From positions 6,485,680-6,549,679 of the forward strand of contig JARUPZ010000018.1 in NCBI GenBank assembly GCA_031213475.1: 64,000 bases of DNA, given 5' to 3'. The position numbers and the translations under genes were made by a program. Positions 10,313 through 24,084 of the stretch are shown in pieces. The notes under the pieces were generated by a model. It ran no database searches and was not told the origin of the DNA. It saw nothing but the letters and a program-made list of their open reading frames with translations. This stretch comes from Nereocystis luetkeana. Its lineage: Eukaryota > Sar > Phaeophyceae > Laminariales > Laminariaceae. Within the stretch, counting starts at the first letter, position 1, and the number at the start of each line of letters is the position of its first letter.

Positions 10313-12713
10313 GTGGGGACACCAGCCGGATTAATTATGTGGGTATCCTCCCCCCCTCCCAAGAGCCTTCATTCCTTGCTACGAGTAACCGGTCTCGAAG
10401 GCGCGAAGCGAAACAAAATGTTCCCTCCCATGGAACGATCAGTCATCACTGGGAGTTACTGGGGGTCTTGGGTAACCACGAACTACAACCACGGCAGAAA
10501 TTCAAGGCCGGGTCACGACATGCGGCGACCAGTACTGGTACGAAGACTCGACTACGTATCTTCAAGGATCCACAACGACCATCCTCCTACTCGTGGACTA
10601 GCACCTACCTAGGATACAGTACTACCACCAACCTCCAGCACACAGTAGATACGACGTGGGGACACCAGCCGGATTAATTATGTGGGTATCCTCCCCCCCT
10701 CCCAAGAGCCTTCGTTCCTTGCTACGAGAAACGGGTCTCGAAGGCGCGAAGCGAAACAAACTGTTCCCTCCCATGGAACGATCAGTCATCACTGGGAGTT
10801 ACTGGGGGTCTTGGGTAACCACGAATTACAACCACGGCAGAAATTCAAGGCCGGGTCACGACATGCGGCGACCAGTACTGGTACGAAGACTCGACTACGT
10901 ATCTTCAAGGATCCACAACGACCATCCTCCTACTCGTGGACTAGCACCTACCTAGGATACAGTACTACCACCAACCTCCAGCCCACAGTAGATACGACGT
11001 GGGGACACCAGCCGGATTAATTATGTGGGTATCCTCCCCCCCTCCCAAGTGCCTTCATTCCTTGCTACGAGTAACCGGTCTCGAAGGCGCGAAGCGAAAC
11101 AAAATGTTCCCTCCCATGGAACGATCAGTCATCACTGGGAGTTACTGGGGGTCTTGGGTATCCACGAACTACAACCACGGCAGAAATTCAAGGCCGGGTC
11201 ACGACATGCGGCGACCAGTACTGGTACGAAGACTCGACTACGTATCTTCAAGGATCCACAACGACCATCCTCCTACTCGTGGACTAGCACCTACCTAGGA
11301 TACAGTACTACCACCAACCTCCAGCCCACAGTAGATACGACGTGGGGACACCAGCCGGATTAATTATGTGGGTATCCTCCCCCCCTCCCAAGAGCCTTCA
11401 TTCCTTGCTACGAGTAACCGGTCTCGAAGGCGCGAAGCGAAACAAAATGTTCCCTCCCATGGAACGATCAGTCATCACTGGGAGTTACTGGGGGTCTTGG
11501 GTAACCACGAACTACAACCACGGCAGAAATTCAAGGCCGGGTCACGACATGCGGCGACCAGTACTGGTACGAAGACTCGACTACGTATCTTCAAGGATCC
11601 ACAACGACCATCCTCCTACTCGTGGACTAGCACCTACCTAGGATACAGTACTACCACCAACCTCCAGCCCACAGTAGATACGACGTGGGGACACCAGCCG
11701 GATTAATTATGTGGGTATCCTCCCCCCCTCCCAAGAGCCTTCATTCCTTGCTACGAGTAACCGGTCTCGAAGGCGCGAAGCGAAACAAAATGTTCCCTCC
11801 CATGGAACGATCAGTCATCACTGGGAGTTACTGGGGGTCTTGGGTAACCACGAACTACAACCACGGCAGAAATTCAAGGCCGGGTCACGACATGCGGCGA
11901 CCAGTACTGGTACGAAGACTCGACTACGTATCTTCAAGGATCCACAACGACCATCCTCCTACTCGTGGACTAGCACCTACCTAGGATACAGTACTACCAC
12001 CAACCTCCAGCCCACAGTAGATACGACGTGGGGACACCAGCCGGATTAATTATGTGGGTATCCTCCCCCCCTCCCAAGAGCCTTCGTTCCTTGCTACGAG
12101 AAACGGGTCTCGAAGGCGCGAAGCGAAACAAACTGTTCCCTCCCATGGAACGATCAGTCATCACTGGGAGTTACTGGGGGTCTTGGGTAACCACGAACTA
12201 CAACCACGGCAGAAATTCAAGGCCGGGTCACGACATGCGGCGACCAGTACTGGTACGAAGACTCGACTACGTATCTTCAAGGATCCACAACGACCATCCT
12301 CCTACTCGTGGACTAGCACCTACCTAGGATACAGTACTACCACCAACCTCCAGCCCACAGTAGATACGACGTGGGGACAGCAGCCGGATTAATTATGTGG
12401 GTATCCTCCCCCCCTCCCAAGTGCCTTCATTCCTTGCTACGAGTAACCGGTCTCGAAGGCGCGAAGCGAAACAAAATGTTCCCTCCCATGGAACGATCAG
12501 TCATCACTGGGAGTTACTGGGGGTCTTGGGTATCCACGAACTACAACCACGGCAGAAATTCAAGGCCGGGTCACGACATGCGGCGACCAGTACTGGTACG
12601 AAGACTCGACTACGTATCTTCAAGGATCCACAACGACCATCCTCCTACTTGTGGACTAGCACCTACCTAGGATACAGTACTACCACCAACCTCCAGCCCA
12701 CAGTAGATACGAC
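10313..12713 (+). repeat. 4-monomer HOR, 1372 bp, 1.75 copies
   Basis: Units 10313, 10656 and 10999 match 11685, 12028 and 12371 at an offset of 1372 bp (four 343-bp units). The marker unit (10656, 12028) has GAGAAACGGGTC and AAACTGTTCC, and is followed by the CAAGTGCC/GGGTATCC type. Differences are CAGCACACAG at the end of 10313, GAATTACAACC in 10656, and GACAGCAGCC and CTTGTGG in 12371. Units 11342 and 11685 look identical to each other. The last unit, 12371, also begins the next HOR. Confidence 0.88.
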
Positions 12714-15700
12714 GTGGGGACACCAGCCGGATTAATTATGTGGGTATCCTCCCCCCCTCCCAAGAGCCTTCATTCCTTGCTACGAGTAACCGGTCTCGAA
12801 GGCGCGAAGCGAAACAAAATGTTCCCTCCCATGGAACGATCAGTCATCACTGGGAGTTACTGGGGGTCTTGGGTAACCACGAACTACAACCACGGCAGAA
12901 ATTCAAGGCCGGGTCACGACATGCGGCGACCAGTACTGGTACGAAGACTCGACTACGTATCTTCAAGGATCCACAACGACCATCCTCCTACAACTCGTGG
13001 CCTAGCACCTACCTAGGATACAGTACTACCACCAACCTCCAGCCCACAGTAGATACGACGTGGGGACACCAGCCGGATTAATTATGTGGGTATCCTCCCC
13101 CCCTCCCAAGAGCCTTCGTTCCTTGCTACGAGTAACCGGTCTCGAAAAAAGGCGCGAAGCGAAACAAAATGTTCCCTCCCATGGAACGATCAGTCATCAC
13201 TGGGAGTTACTGGGGGTCTTGGGTAACCACGAACTACAACCACGGCAGAAATTCAAGGCCGGGTCACGACATGCGGCGACCAGTACTGGTACGAAGACTC
13301 GACTACGTATCTTCAAGGATCCACAACGACCATCCTCCTACTCGTGGACTAGCACCTACCTAGGATACAGTACTACCACCAACCTCCAGCCCACAGTAGA
13401 TACGACGTGGGGACACCAGCCGGATTAATTATGTGGGTATCCTCCCCCCCTCCCAAGAGCCTTCGTTCCTTGCTACGAGTAACCAGTCTCGAAAAAAGGC
13501 GCGAAGCGAAACAAAATGTTCCCTCCCATGGAACGATCAGTCATCACTGGGAGTTACTGGGGGTCTTGGGTAACCACGAACTACAACCACGGCAGAAATT
13601 CAAGGCCGGGTCACGACATGCGGCGACCAGTACTGGTACGAAGACTCGACTACGTATCTTCAAGGATCCACAACGACCATCCTCCTACTCGTGGACTAGC
13701 ACCTACCTAGGATACAGTACTACCACCAACCTCCAGCCCACAGTAGATACGACGTGGGGACACCAGCCGGATTAATTATGTGGGTATCCTCCCCCCCTCC
13801 CAAGAGCCTTCGTTCCTTGCTACGAGTAACCGGTCTCGAAGGCGCGAAGCGAAACAAAATGTTCCCTCCCATGGAACGATCAGTCATCACTGGGAGTTAC
13901 TGGGGGTCTTGGGTAACCACGAACTACAACCACGGCAGAAATTCAAGGCCGGGTCACGACATGCGGCGACCAGTACTGGTACGAAGACTCGACTACGTAT
14001 CTTCAAGGATCCACAACGACCATCCTCCTACTCGTGGACTAGCACCTACCTAGGATACAGTACTACCACCAACCTCCAGCCCACAGTAGATACGACGTGG
14101 GGACACCAGCCGGATTAATTATGTGGGTATCCTCCCCCCCTCCCAAGAGCCTTCGTTCCTTGCTACGTGTAACCGGTCTCGAAGGCGCGAAGCGAAACAA
14201 AATGTTCCCTCCCATGGAACGATCAGTCATCACTGGGAGTTACTGGGGGTCTTGGGTAACCACGAACTACAACCACGGCAGAAATTCAAGGCCGGGTCAC
14301 GACATGCGGCGACCAGTACTGGTACGAAGACTCGACTACGTATCTTCAAGGATCCACAACGACCATCCTCCTACTCGTGGACTAGCACCTACCTAGGATA
14401 CAGTACTACCACCAACCTCCAGCCCACAGTAGATACGACGTGGGGACAGCAGCCGGATTAATTATGTGGGTATCCTCCCCCCCTCCCAAGTGCCTTCATT
14501 CCTTGCTACGAGTAACCGGTCTCGAAGGCGCGAAGCGAAACAAAATGTTCCCTCCCATGGAACGATCAGTCATCACTGGGAGTTACTGGGGGTCTTGGGT
14601 ATCCACGAACTACAACCACGGCAGAAATTCAAGGCCGGGTCACGACATGCGGCGACCAGTACTGGTACGAAGACTCGACTACGTATCTTCAAGGATCCAC
14701 AACGACCATCCTCCTACTTGTGGACTAGCACCTACCTAGGATACAGTACTACCACCAACCTCCAGCCCACAGTAGATACGACGTGGGGACACCAGCCGGA
14801 TTAATTATGTGGGTATCCTCCCCCCCTCCCAAGAGCCTTCATTCCTTGCTACGAGTAACCGGTCTCGAAGGCGCGAAGCGAAACAAAATGTTCCCTCCCA
14901 TGGAACGATCAGTCATCACTGGGAGTTACTGGGGGTCTTGGGTAACCACGAACTACAACCACGGCAGAAATTCAAGGCCGGGTCACGACATGCGGCGACC
15001 AGTACTGGTACGAAGACTCGACTACGTATCTTCAAGGATCCACAACGACCATCCTCCTACAACTCGTGGCCTAGCACCTACCTAGGATACAGTACTACCA
15101 CCAACCTCCAGCCCACAGTAGATACGACGTGGGGACACCAGCCGGATTAATTATGTGGGTATCCTCCCCCCCTCCCAAGAGCCTTCGTTCCTTGCTACGA
15201 GTAACCGGTCTCGAAAAAAGGCGCGAAGCGAAACAAAATGTTCCCTCCCATGGAACGATCAGTCATCACTGGGAGTTACTGGGGGTCTTGGGTAACCACG
15301 AACTACAACCACGGCAGAAATTCAAGGCCGGGTCACGACATGCGGCGACCAGTACTGGTACGAAGACTCGACTACGTATCTTCAAGGATCCACAACGACC
15401 ATCCTCCTACTCGTGGACTAGCACCTACCTAGGATACAGTACTACCACCAACCTCCAGCCCACAGTAGATACGACGTGGGGACACCAGCCGGATTAATTA
15501 TGTGGGTATCCTCCCCCCCTCCCAAGAGCCTTCGTTCCTTGCTACGAGTAACCAGTCTCGAAAAAAGGCGCGAAGCGAAACAAAATGTTCCCTCCCATGG
15601 AACGATCAGTCATCACTGGGAGTTACTGGGGGTCTTGGGTAACCACGAACTACAACCACGGCAGAAATTCAAGGCCGGGTCACGACATGCGGCGACCAGT

Positions 15701-18234
15701 ACTGGTACGAAGACTCGACTACGTATCTTCAAGGATCCACAACGACCATCCTCCTACTCGTGGACTAGCACCTACCTAGGATACAGTACTACCACCAACC
15801 TCCAGCCCACAGTAGATACGACGTGGGGACACCAGCCGGATTAATTATGTGGGTATCCTCCCCCCCTCCCAAGAGCCTTCGTTCCTTGCTACGAGTAACC
15901 GGTCTCGAAGGCGCGAAGCGAAACAAAATGTTCCCTCCCATGGAACGATCAGTCATCACTGGGAGTTACTGGGGGTCTTGGGTAACCACGAACTACAACC
16001 ACGGCAGAAATTCAAGGCCGGGTCACGACATGCGGCGACCAGTACTGGTACGAAGACTCGACTACGTATCTTCAAGGATCCACAACGACCATCCTCCTAC
16101 TCGTGGACTAGCACCTACCTAGGATACAGTACTACCACCAACCTCCAGCCCACAGTAGATACGACGTGGGGACACCAGCCGGATTAATTATGTGGGTATC
16201 CTCCCCCCCTCCCAAGAGCCTTCGTTCCTTGCTACGTGTAACCGGTCTCGAAGGCGCGAAGCGAAACAAAATGTTCCCTCCCATGGAACGATCAGTCATC
16301 ACTGGGAGTTACTGGGGGTCTTGGGTAACCACGAACTACAACCACGGCAGAAATTCAAGGCCGGGTCACGACATGCGGCGACCAGTACTGGTACGAAGAC
16401 TCGACTACGTATCTTCAAGGATCCACAACGACCATCCTCCTACTCGTGGACTAGCACCTACCTAGGATACAGTACTACCACCAACCTCCAGCCCACAGTA
16501 GATACGACGTGGGGACACCAGCCGGATTAATTATGTGGGTATCCTCCCCCCCTCCCAAGAGCCTTCATTCCTTGCTACGAGTAACCGGTCTCGAAGGCGC
16601 GAAGCGAAACAAAATGTTCCCTCCCATGGAACGATCAGTCATCACTGGGAGTTACTGGGGGTCTTGGGTAACCACGAACTACAACCACGGCAGAAATTCA
16701 AGGCCGGGTCACGACATGCGGCGACCAGTACTGGTACGAAGACTCGACTACGTATCTTCAAGGATCCACAACGACCATCCTCCTACAACTCGTGGCCTAG
16801 CACCTACCTAGGATACAGTACTACCACCAACCTCCAGCCCACAGTAGATACGACGTGGGGACACCAGCCGGATTAATTATGTGGGTATCCTCCCCCCCTC
16901 CCAAGAGCCTTCGTTCCTTGCTACGAGTAACCGGTCTCGAAAAAAGGCGCGAAGCGAAACAAAATGTTCCCTCCCATGGAACGATCAGTCATCACTGGGA
17001 GTTACTGGGGGTCTTGGGTAACCACGAACTACAACCACGGCAGAAATTCAAGGCCGGGTCACGACATGCGGCGACCAGTACTGGTACGAAGACTCGACTA
17101 CGTATCTTCAAGGATCCACAACGACCATCCTCCTACTCGTGGACTAGCACCTACCTAGGATACAGTACTACCACCAACCTCCAGCCCACAGTAGATACGA
17201 CGTGGGGACACCAGCCGGATTAATTATGTGGGTATCCTCCCCCCCTCCCAAGAGCCTTCGTTCCTTGCTACGAGTAACCAGTCTCGAAAAAAGGCGCGAA
17301 GCGAAACAAAATGTTCCCTCCCATGGAACGATCAGTCATCACTGGGAGTTACTGGGGGTCTTGGGTAACCACGAACTACAACCACGGCAGAAATTCAAGG
17401 CCGGGTCACGACATGCGGCGACCAGTACTGGTACGAAGACTCGACTACGTATCTTCAAGGATCCACAACGACCATCCTCCTACTCGTGGACTAGCACCTA
17501 CCTAGGATACAGTACTACCACCAACCTCCAGCCCACAGTAGATACGACGTGGGGACACCAGCCGGATTAATTATGTGGGTATCCTCCCCCCCTCCCAAGA
17601 GCCTTCGTTCCTTGCTACGAGTAACCGGTCTCGAAGGCGCGAAGCGAAACAAAATGTTCCCTCCCATGGAACGATCAGTCATCACTGGGAGTTACTGGGG
17701 GTCTTGGGTAACCACGAACTACAACCACGGCAGAAATTCAAGGCCGGGTCACGACATGCGGCGACCAGTACTGGTACGAAGACTCGACTACGTATCTTCA
17801 AGGATCCACAACGACCATCCTCCTACTCGTGGACTAGCACCTACCTAGGATACAGTACTACCACCAACCTCCAGCCCACAGTAGATACGACGTGGGGACA
17901 CCAGCCGGATTAATTATGTGGGTATCCTCCCCCCCTCCCAAGAGCCTTCGTTCCTTGCTACGTGTAACCGGTCTCGAAGGCGCGAAGCGAAACAAAATGT
18001 TCCCTCCCATGGAACGATCAGTCATCACTGGGAGTTACTGGGGGTCTTGGGTAACCACGAACTACAACCACGGCAGAAATTCAAGGCCGGGTCACGACAT
18101 GCGGCGACCAGTACTGGTACGAAGACTCGACTACGTATCTTCAAGGATCCACAACGACCATCCTCCTACTCGTGGACTAGCACCTACCTAGGATACAGTA
18201 CTACCACCAACCTCCAGCCCACAGTAGATACGAC
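12371..18234 (+). repeat. 6-monomer HOR (2069 bp) twice, then a 5-monomer version (1726 bp)
   Basis: Copy 1 is 12371-14439 and copy 2 is 14440-16508, each with unit lengths 343, 346, 347, 347, 343, 343. Copy 3 is 16509-18234 with lengths 346, 347, 347, 343, 343; the first unit is missing. Markers in order are GACAGCAGCC with CTTGTGG, AAC with GTGGCCTAGC, A6, A6 with ACCAGTCTCG, a plain unit, and CTACGTGTAACC. Loss of exactly one monomer with the rest preserved is the expected product of unequal exchange between neighbouring units. Confidence 0.94.
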
Positions 18235-20647
18235 GTGGGCACACCAGCCGGATTATTTATGTGGGTATCCTCCCCCCCTCCCAAGAGCCTTCGTTCCTTG
18301 CTACGAGTAACCGGTCTCGAAAAAAGGCGCGAAGCGAAACAAAATGTTCCCTCCCATGGAACGATCAGTCATCACTGGGAGTTACTGGGGGTCTTGGGTA
18401 ACCACGAACTACAACCACGGCAGAAATTCAAGGCCGGGTCACGACATGCGGCGACCAGTACTGGTACGAAGACTCGACTACGTATTTTCAAGGATCCACA
18501 ACGACCATCCTCCTACTCGTGGACTAGCACCTACCTAGGATACAGTACTACCACCAACCTCCAGCCCACAGTAGATACGACGTGGGGACACCAGCCGGAT
18601 TAATTATGTGGGTATCCTCCCCCCCTCCCAAGAGCCTTCGTTCCTTGCTACGAGTAACCGGTCTCGAAGGCGCGAAGCGAAACAAAATGTTCCCTCCCAT
18701 GGAACGATCAGTCATCACTGGGAGTTACTGGGGGTCTTGGGTAACCACGAACTACAACCACGGCAGAAATTCAAGGCCGGGTCACGACATGCGGCGACCA
18801 GTACTGGTACGAAGACTCGACTACGTATCTTCAAGGATCCACAACGACCATCCTCCTACTCGTGGACTAGCACCTACCTAGGATACAGTACTACCACCAA
18901 CCTCCAGCCCACAGTAGATACGACGTGGGGACACCAGCCGGATTATTTATGTGGGTATCCTCCCCCCCTCCCAAGAGCCTTCGTTCCTTGCTACGTGTAA
19001 CCGGTCTCGAAGGCGCGAAGCGAAACAAAATGTTCCCTCCCATGGAACGATCAGTCATCACTGGGAGTTACTGGGGGTCTTGGGTAACCACGAACTACAA
19101 CCACGGCAGAAATTCAAGGCCGGGTCACGACATGCGGCGACCAGTACTGGTACGAAGACTCGACTACGTATCTTCAAGGATCCACAACGACCATCCTCCT
19201 ACTCGTGGACTAGCACCTACCTAGGATACAGTACTACCACCAACCTCCAGCCCACAGTAGATACGACGTGGGGACACCAGCCGGATTATTTATGTGGGTA
19301 TCCTCCCCCCCTCCCAAGAGCCTTCGTTCCTTGCTACGAGTAACCGGTCTCGAAAAAAGGCGCGAAGCGAAACAAAATGTTCCCTCCCATGGAACGATCA
19401 GTCATCACTGGGAGTTACTGGGGGTCTTGGGTAACCACGAACTACAACCACGGCAGAAATTCAAGGCCGGGTCACGACATGCGGCGACCAGTACTGGTAC
19501 GAAGACTCGACTACGTATTTTCAAGGATCCACAACGACCATCCTCCTACTCGTGGACTAGCACCTACCTAGGATACAGTACTACCACCAACCTCCAGCCC
19601 ACAGTAGATACGACGTGGGGACACCAGCCGGATTAATTATGTGGGTATCCTCCCCCCCTCCCAAGAGCCTTCGTTCCTTGCTACGAGTAACCGGTCTCGA
19701 AGGCGCGAAGCGAAACAAAATGTTCCCTCCCATGGAACGATCAGTCATCACTGGGAGTTACTGGGGGTCTTGGGTAACCACGAACTACAACCACGGCAGA
19801 AATTCAAGGCCGGGTCACGACATGCGGCGACCAGTACTGGTACGAAGACTCGACTACGTATCTTCAAGGATCCACAACGACCATCCTCCTACTCGTGGAC
19901 TAGCACCTACCTAGGATACAGTACTACCACCAACCTCCAGCCCACAGTAGATACGACGTGGGGACACCAGCCGGATTATTTATGTGGGTATCCTCCCCCC
20001 CTCCCAAGAGCCTTCGTTCCTTGCTACGTGTAACCGGTCTCGAAGGCGCGAAGCGAAACAAAATGTTCCCTCCCGTGGAACGATCAGTCATCACTGGGAG
20101 TTACTGGGGGTCTTGGGTAACCACGAACTACAACCACGGCAGAAATTCAAGGCCGGGTCACGACATGCGGCGACCAGTACTGGTACGAAGACTCGACTAC
20201 GTATCTTCAAGGATCCACAACGACCATCCTCCTACTCGTGGACTAGCACCTACCTAGGATACAGTACTACCACCAACCTCCAGCCCACAGTAGATACGAC
20301 GTGGGGACACCAGCCGGATTATTTATGTGGGTATCCTCCCCCCCTCCCAAGAGCCTTCGTTCCTTGCTACGAGTAACCGGTCTCGAAAAAAGGCGCGAAG
20401 CGAAACAAAATGTTCCCTCCCATGGAACGATCAGTCATCACTGGGAGTTACTGGGGGTCTTGGGTAACCACGAACTACAACCACGGCAGAAATTCAAGGC
20501 CGGGTCACGACATGCGGCGACCAGTACTGGTACGAAGACTCGACTACGTATTTTCAAGGATCCACAACGACCATCCTCCTACTCGTGGACTAGCACCTAC
20601 CTAGGATACAGTACTACCACCAACCTCCAGCCCACAGTAGATACGAC
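18235..20647 (+). repeat. 3-monomer HOR, 1033 bp, 2.3 copies
   Basis: Units 18235, 18582, 18925 repeat as 19268, 19615, 19958, and the first type appears again at 20301. Markers are A6 with CGTATTTTCAAGG in unit 1, a plain unit 2, and ATTATTTAT with GTGTAACC in unit 3. Private changes are GTGGGCACACC at 18235 and CCCGTGGAACG in 19958. The GTGTAACC unit links this block to the end unit of the preceding HOR. Confidence 0.92.
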
Positions 20648-20983
20648 GTGGGGACACCAGCCGGATTAATTATGTGGGTATCCTCCCCCCCTCCCAAGAG
20701 CCTACGTTCCTTGCTACGAGTAACCGGTCTCGAAAAAAGGCGCGAAGCGAAACAAAATGTTCCCTCCCATGGAACGATCAGTCATCACTGGGAGTTACTG
20801 GGGGTCTTGGGTAACCACGAACTACAACCACGGCAGAAATTCAAGGCCGGGTCACGACATGCGGCGACCAGTACTGGTACGAAGACTCGACTACGTATCT
20901 TCAAGGATCCACAACGACCATCCTCCTACTCGTGGACTAGGATACAGTACTACCACCAACCTCCAGCCCACAGTAGATACAAC
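20648..20983 (+). repeat. 336-bp monomer with 11-bp deletion between CTAG repeats
   Basis: Normal units read CTAG, seven bases, CTAG near their 3' end. Here the second copy follows directly (GGACTAGGATAC, junction at 20937-20940), removing one CTAG and the spacer, 11 bp in all. The 4-bp direct repeat explains the loss by slippage or microhomology. The same monomer has GCCTACGTTCC and ends in ATACAACG. It is duplicated at 23749-24084. Confidence 0.95.
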
Positions 20984-23748
20984 GTGGGGACACCAGCCGG
21001 ATTATTTATGTGGGTATCCTGCCCCCCTCCCAAGAGTCTTCGTTCCTTGCTACGAGTAACCGGCTTCGAACAAAGGCGCGAAGCGAAACAAAATGTTCCC
21101 TCCCATGGAACGATCAGTCATTACTGCGAGTTACTGGGGGTCTTGGGTAACCACGAACTACAACCACGGCAGAAAAACAAGGCCGGGTCACGACATGCGG
21201 CGACCAGTATTGGTACGAAGACTCGACTACGTATCTTCAAGGATCCACAACGACCATCCTCCTACTCGTGGACTAGCACCTACCTAGGATACAGTACTAC
21301 CACCAACCTCCAGCCCACAGTAGATACGACGTGGGGACACCAGCCGGATTAATTATGTGGGTATCCTCCCCCCCTCCCAAGAGCCTTCGTTCCTTGCTAC
21401 GAGTAACCGCTCTCGAAGGCGCGAAGCGCAACAAAATGTTTCCTCCCATGGAACGATCAGTCTTCACTGGGAGTTACTGGGGGTCTTGGGTAACCACGAA
21501 CTACAACCACGGCAGAAATTCAAGGCCGGGTCACGACATGCGGCGACCAGTACTGGTACGAAGACTCGACTACGTATCTTCAAGGATCCACAACGACCAT
21601 GCTCCTACTCGTGGACTAGCACCTACCTAGGATACAGTACTACGACCAACCTCCAGCCCACAGTAGATACGACGTGGGGACACCAGCCGGATTAATTATG
21701 TGGGTATCCTCCCCCCCTCTCAAGAGCCTTCGTTCCTTGCTACGAGTAACCGGTCTCGAAGGCGCGAAGCGAAACAAAATGTTCCCTCCCATGGAACGAT
21801 CAGTCATCACTGGGAGTTACTGGGGGTCTTGGGTAACCACGAACTACAACCACGGCAGAAATTCAAGGCCGGGTCACGACATGCGGCGACCAGTACTGGT
21901 ACGAAGACTCGACTACGTAACTTCAAGGATCCACAACGACCATCCTCCTACTCGTGGACTAGCACCTACCTAGGATACAGTACTACCACCAACCTCCAGC
22001 CCACAGTAGATACGACGTGGGGACACCAGCCGGATTAATTATGTGGGTATCCTCCCCCCCTCCCAAGAGCCTTCGTTCCTTGCTACGAGTAACCGGTCTC
22101 GAAAAAAAGGCGCGAAGCGAAACAAAATGTTCCCTCTCATGGAACGATCAGTCATCACTGGGAGTTACTGGGGGTCTTGGGTAACCACGAACTACAACCA
22201 CGGCAGAAATTCAAGGCCGGGCCACGACATGCGGCGACCAGTACTGGTACGAAGACTCGACTACGTATCTTCAAGGATCCACAACGACCATCCTCCTACT
22301 CGTGGACTAGCACCTACCTAGGATACAGTACTACCACCAACCTCCAGCCCACAGTAGATACGACGTGGGGACACCAGCCGGATTAATTATGTGGGTATCC
22401 TCCCCCCCTCTCAAGAGCCTTCGTTCCTTGCTACGAGTAACCGGTCTCGAAGGCGCGAAGCGAAACAAAATGTTCCCTCCCATGGAACGATCAGTCATCA
22501 CTGGGAGTTACTGGGGGTCTTGGGTAACCACGAACTACAACCACGGCAGAAATTCAAGGCCGGGTCACGACATGCGGCGACCAGTACTGGTACGAAGACT
22601 CGACTACGTATCTTCAAGGATCCACAACGACCATCCTCCTACTCGTGGACTAGCACCTACCTAGGATACAGTACTACCACCAACCTCCAGCCCACAGTAG
22701 ATACGACGTGGGGACACCAGCCGGATTTTTTATGTGGGTATCCTCCCCCCCTCCCAAGAGCCTTCGTTCCTTGCTACGAGTAACCGGTCTCGATAAAAGG
22801 CGCGAAGCGAAACAAAATGTTCCCTCCCATGGAACGATCAGTCATCACTGGGAGTTACTGGGGGTCTTGGGTAACCACGAACTACAACCACGGCAGAAAT
22901 TCAAGGCCGGGTCACGACATGCGGCGACCAGTACTGGTACGAAGACTCGACTACGTATCTTCAAGGATCCACAACGACCATCCTCCTACTCGTGGACTAG
23001 CACCTACCTAGGATACAGTACTACCACCAACCTCCAGCCCACAGTAGATACGACGTGGGGACACCAGCCGGATTAATTATGTGGGTATCCTCCCCCCCTC
23101 CCAAGAGCCTTCGTTCCTTGCTACGAGTAACCGGTCTCGATAAAAGGCGCGAAGCGAAACAAAATGTTCCCTCCCATGGAACGATCAGTCATCACTGGGA
23201 GTTACTGGGGGTCTTGGGTAACCACGAATTACAACCACGGCAGAAATTCAAGGCCGGGTCACGACATGCGGCGACCAGTACTGGTACGAAGACTCGACTA
23301 CGTATCTTCAAGGATCCACAACGACCATCCTCCTACTCGTGGACTGGCACCTACCTAGGATACAGTACTACCACCAACCTCCAGCCCACAGTAGATACGA
23401 CGTGGGGACACCAGCCGGATTATTTATGTGGGTATCCTCCCCCCCTCCCAAGAGCCTTCGTTCCTTGCTACGAGTAACCGGTCTCGAAAAAAGGCGCGAA
23501 GCGAAACAAAATGTTCCCTCCCATGGAACGATCAGTCATCACTGGGAGTTACTGGGGGTCTTGGGTAACCACGAATTACAACCACGGCAGAAATTCAAGG
23601 CCGGGTCACGACATGCGGCGACCAGTACTGGTACGAAGACTCGACTACGTATCTTCAAGGATCCACAACGACCATCCTCCTACTCGTGGACTAGCACCTA
23701 CCTAGGATACAGTACTACCACCAACCTCCAGCCCACAGTAGATACGAC

Positions 23749-24084
23749 GTGGGGACACCAGCCGGATTAATTATGTGGGTATCCTCCCCCCCTCCCAAGA
23801 GCCTACGTTCCTTGCTACGAGTAACCGGTCTCGAAAAAAGGCGCGAAGCGAAACAAAATGTTCCCTCCCATGGAACGATCAGTCATCACTGGGAGTTACT
23901 GGGGGTCTTGGGTAACCACGAACTACAACCACGGCAGAAATTCAAGGCCGGGTCACGACATGCGGCGACCAGTACTGGTACGAAGACTCGACTACGTATC
24001 TTCAAGGATCCACAACGACCATCCTCCTACTCGTGGACTAGGATACAGTACTACCACCAACCTCCAGCCCACAGTAGATACAAC
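23749..24084 (+). repeat. Second copy of the 336-bp deleted monomer
   Basis: This unit is the counterpart of 20648-20983 at an offset of 3101 bp, with the same 11-bp deletion, GCCTACGTTCC and ATACAACG end. Sharing all three markers shows that the deletion preceded the block duplication. Confidence 0.95.

Noticed and set aside
10729-10741. Possible CENP-B box (pattern NTTCGNNNNANNCGGGN)
   Set aside because: CGGG occurs in GCCGGGTC of each unit and in GAAACGGGTC of 10656 and 12028, but the required TTCG 11 bases before it is absent in both settings, and TTCG near the A-tract lacks the downstream CGGG.
18235-18245. Possible insertion or array boundary at GTGGGCACACC
   Set aside because: It is a single base change in an otherwise normal unit; the repeat phase continues unbroken on both sides.
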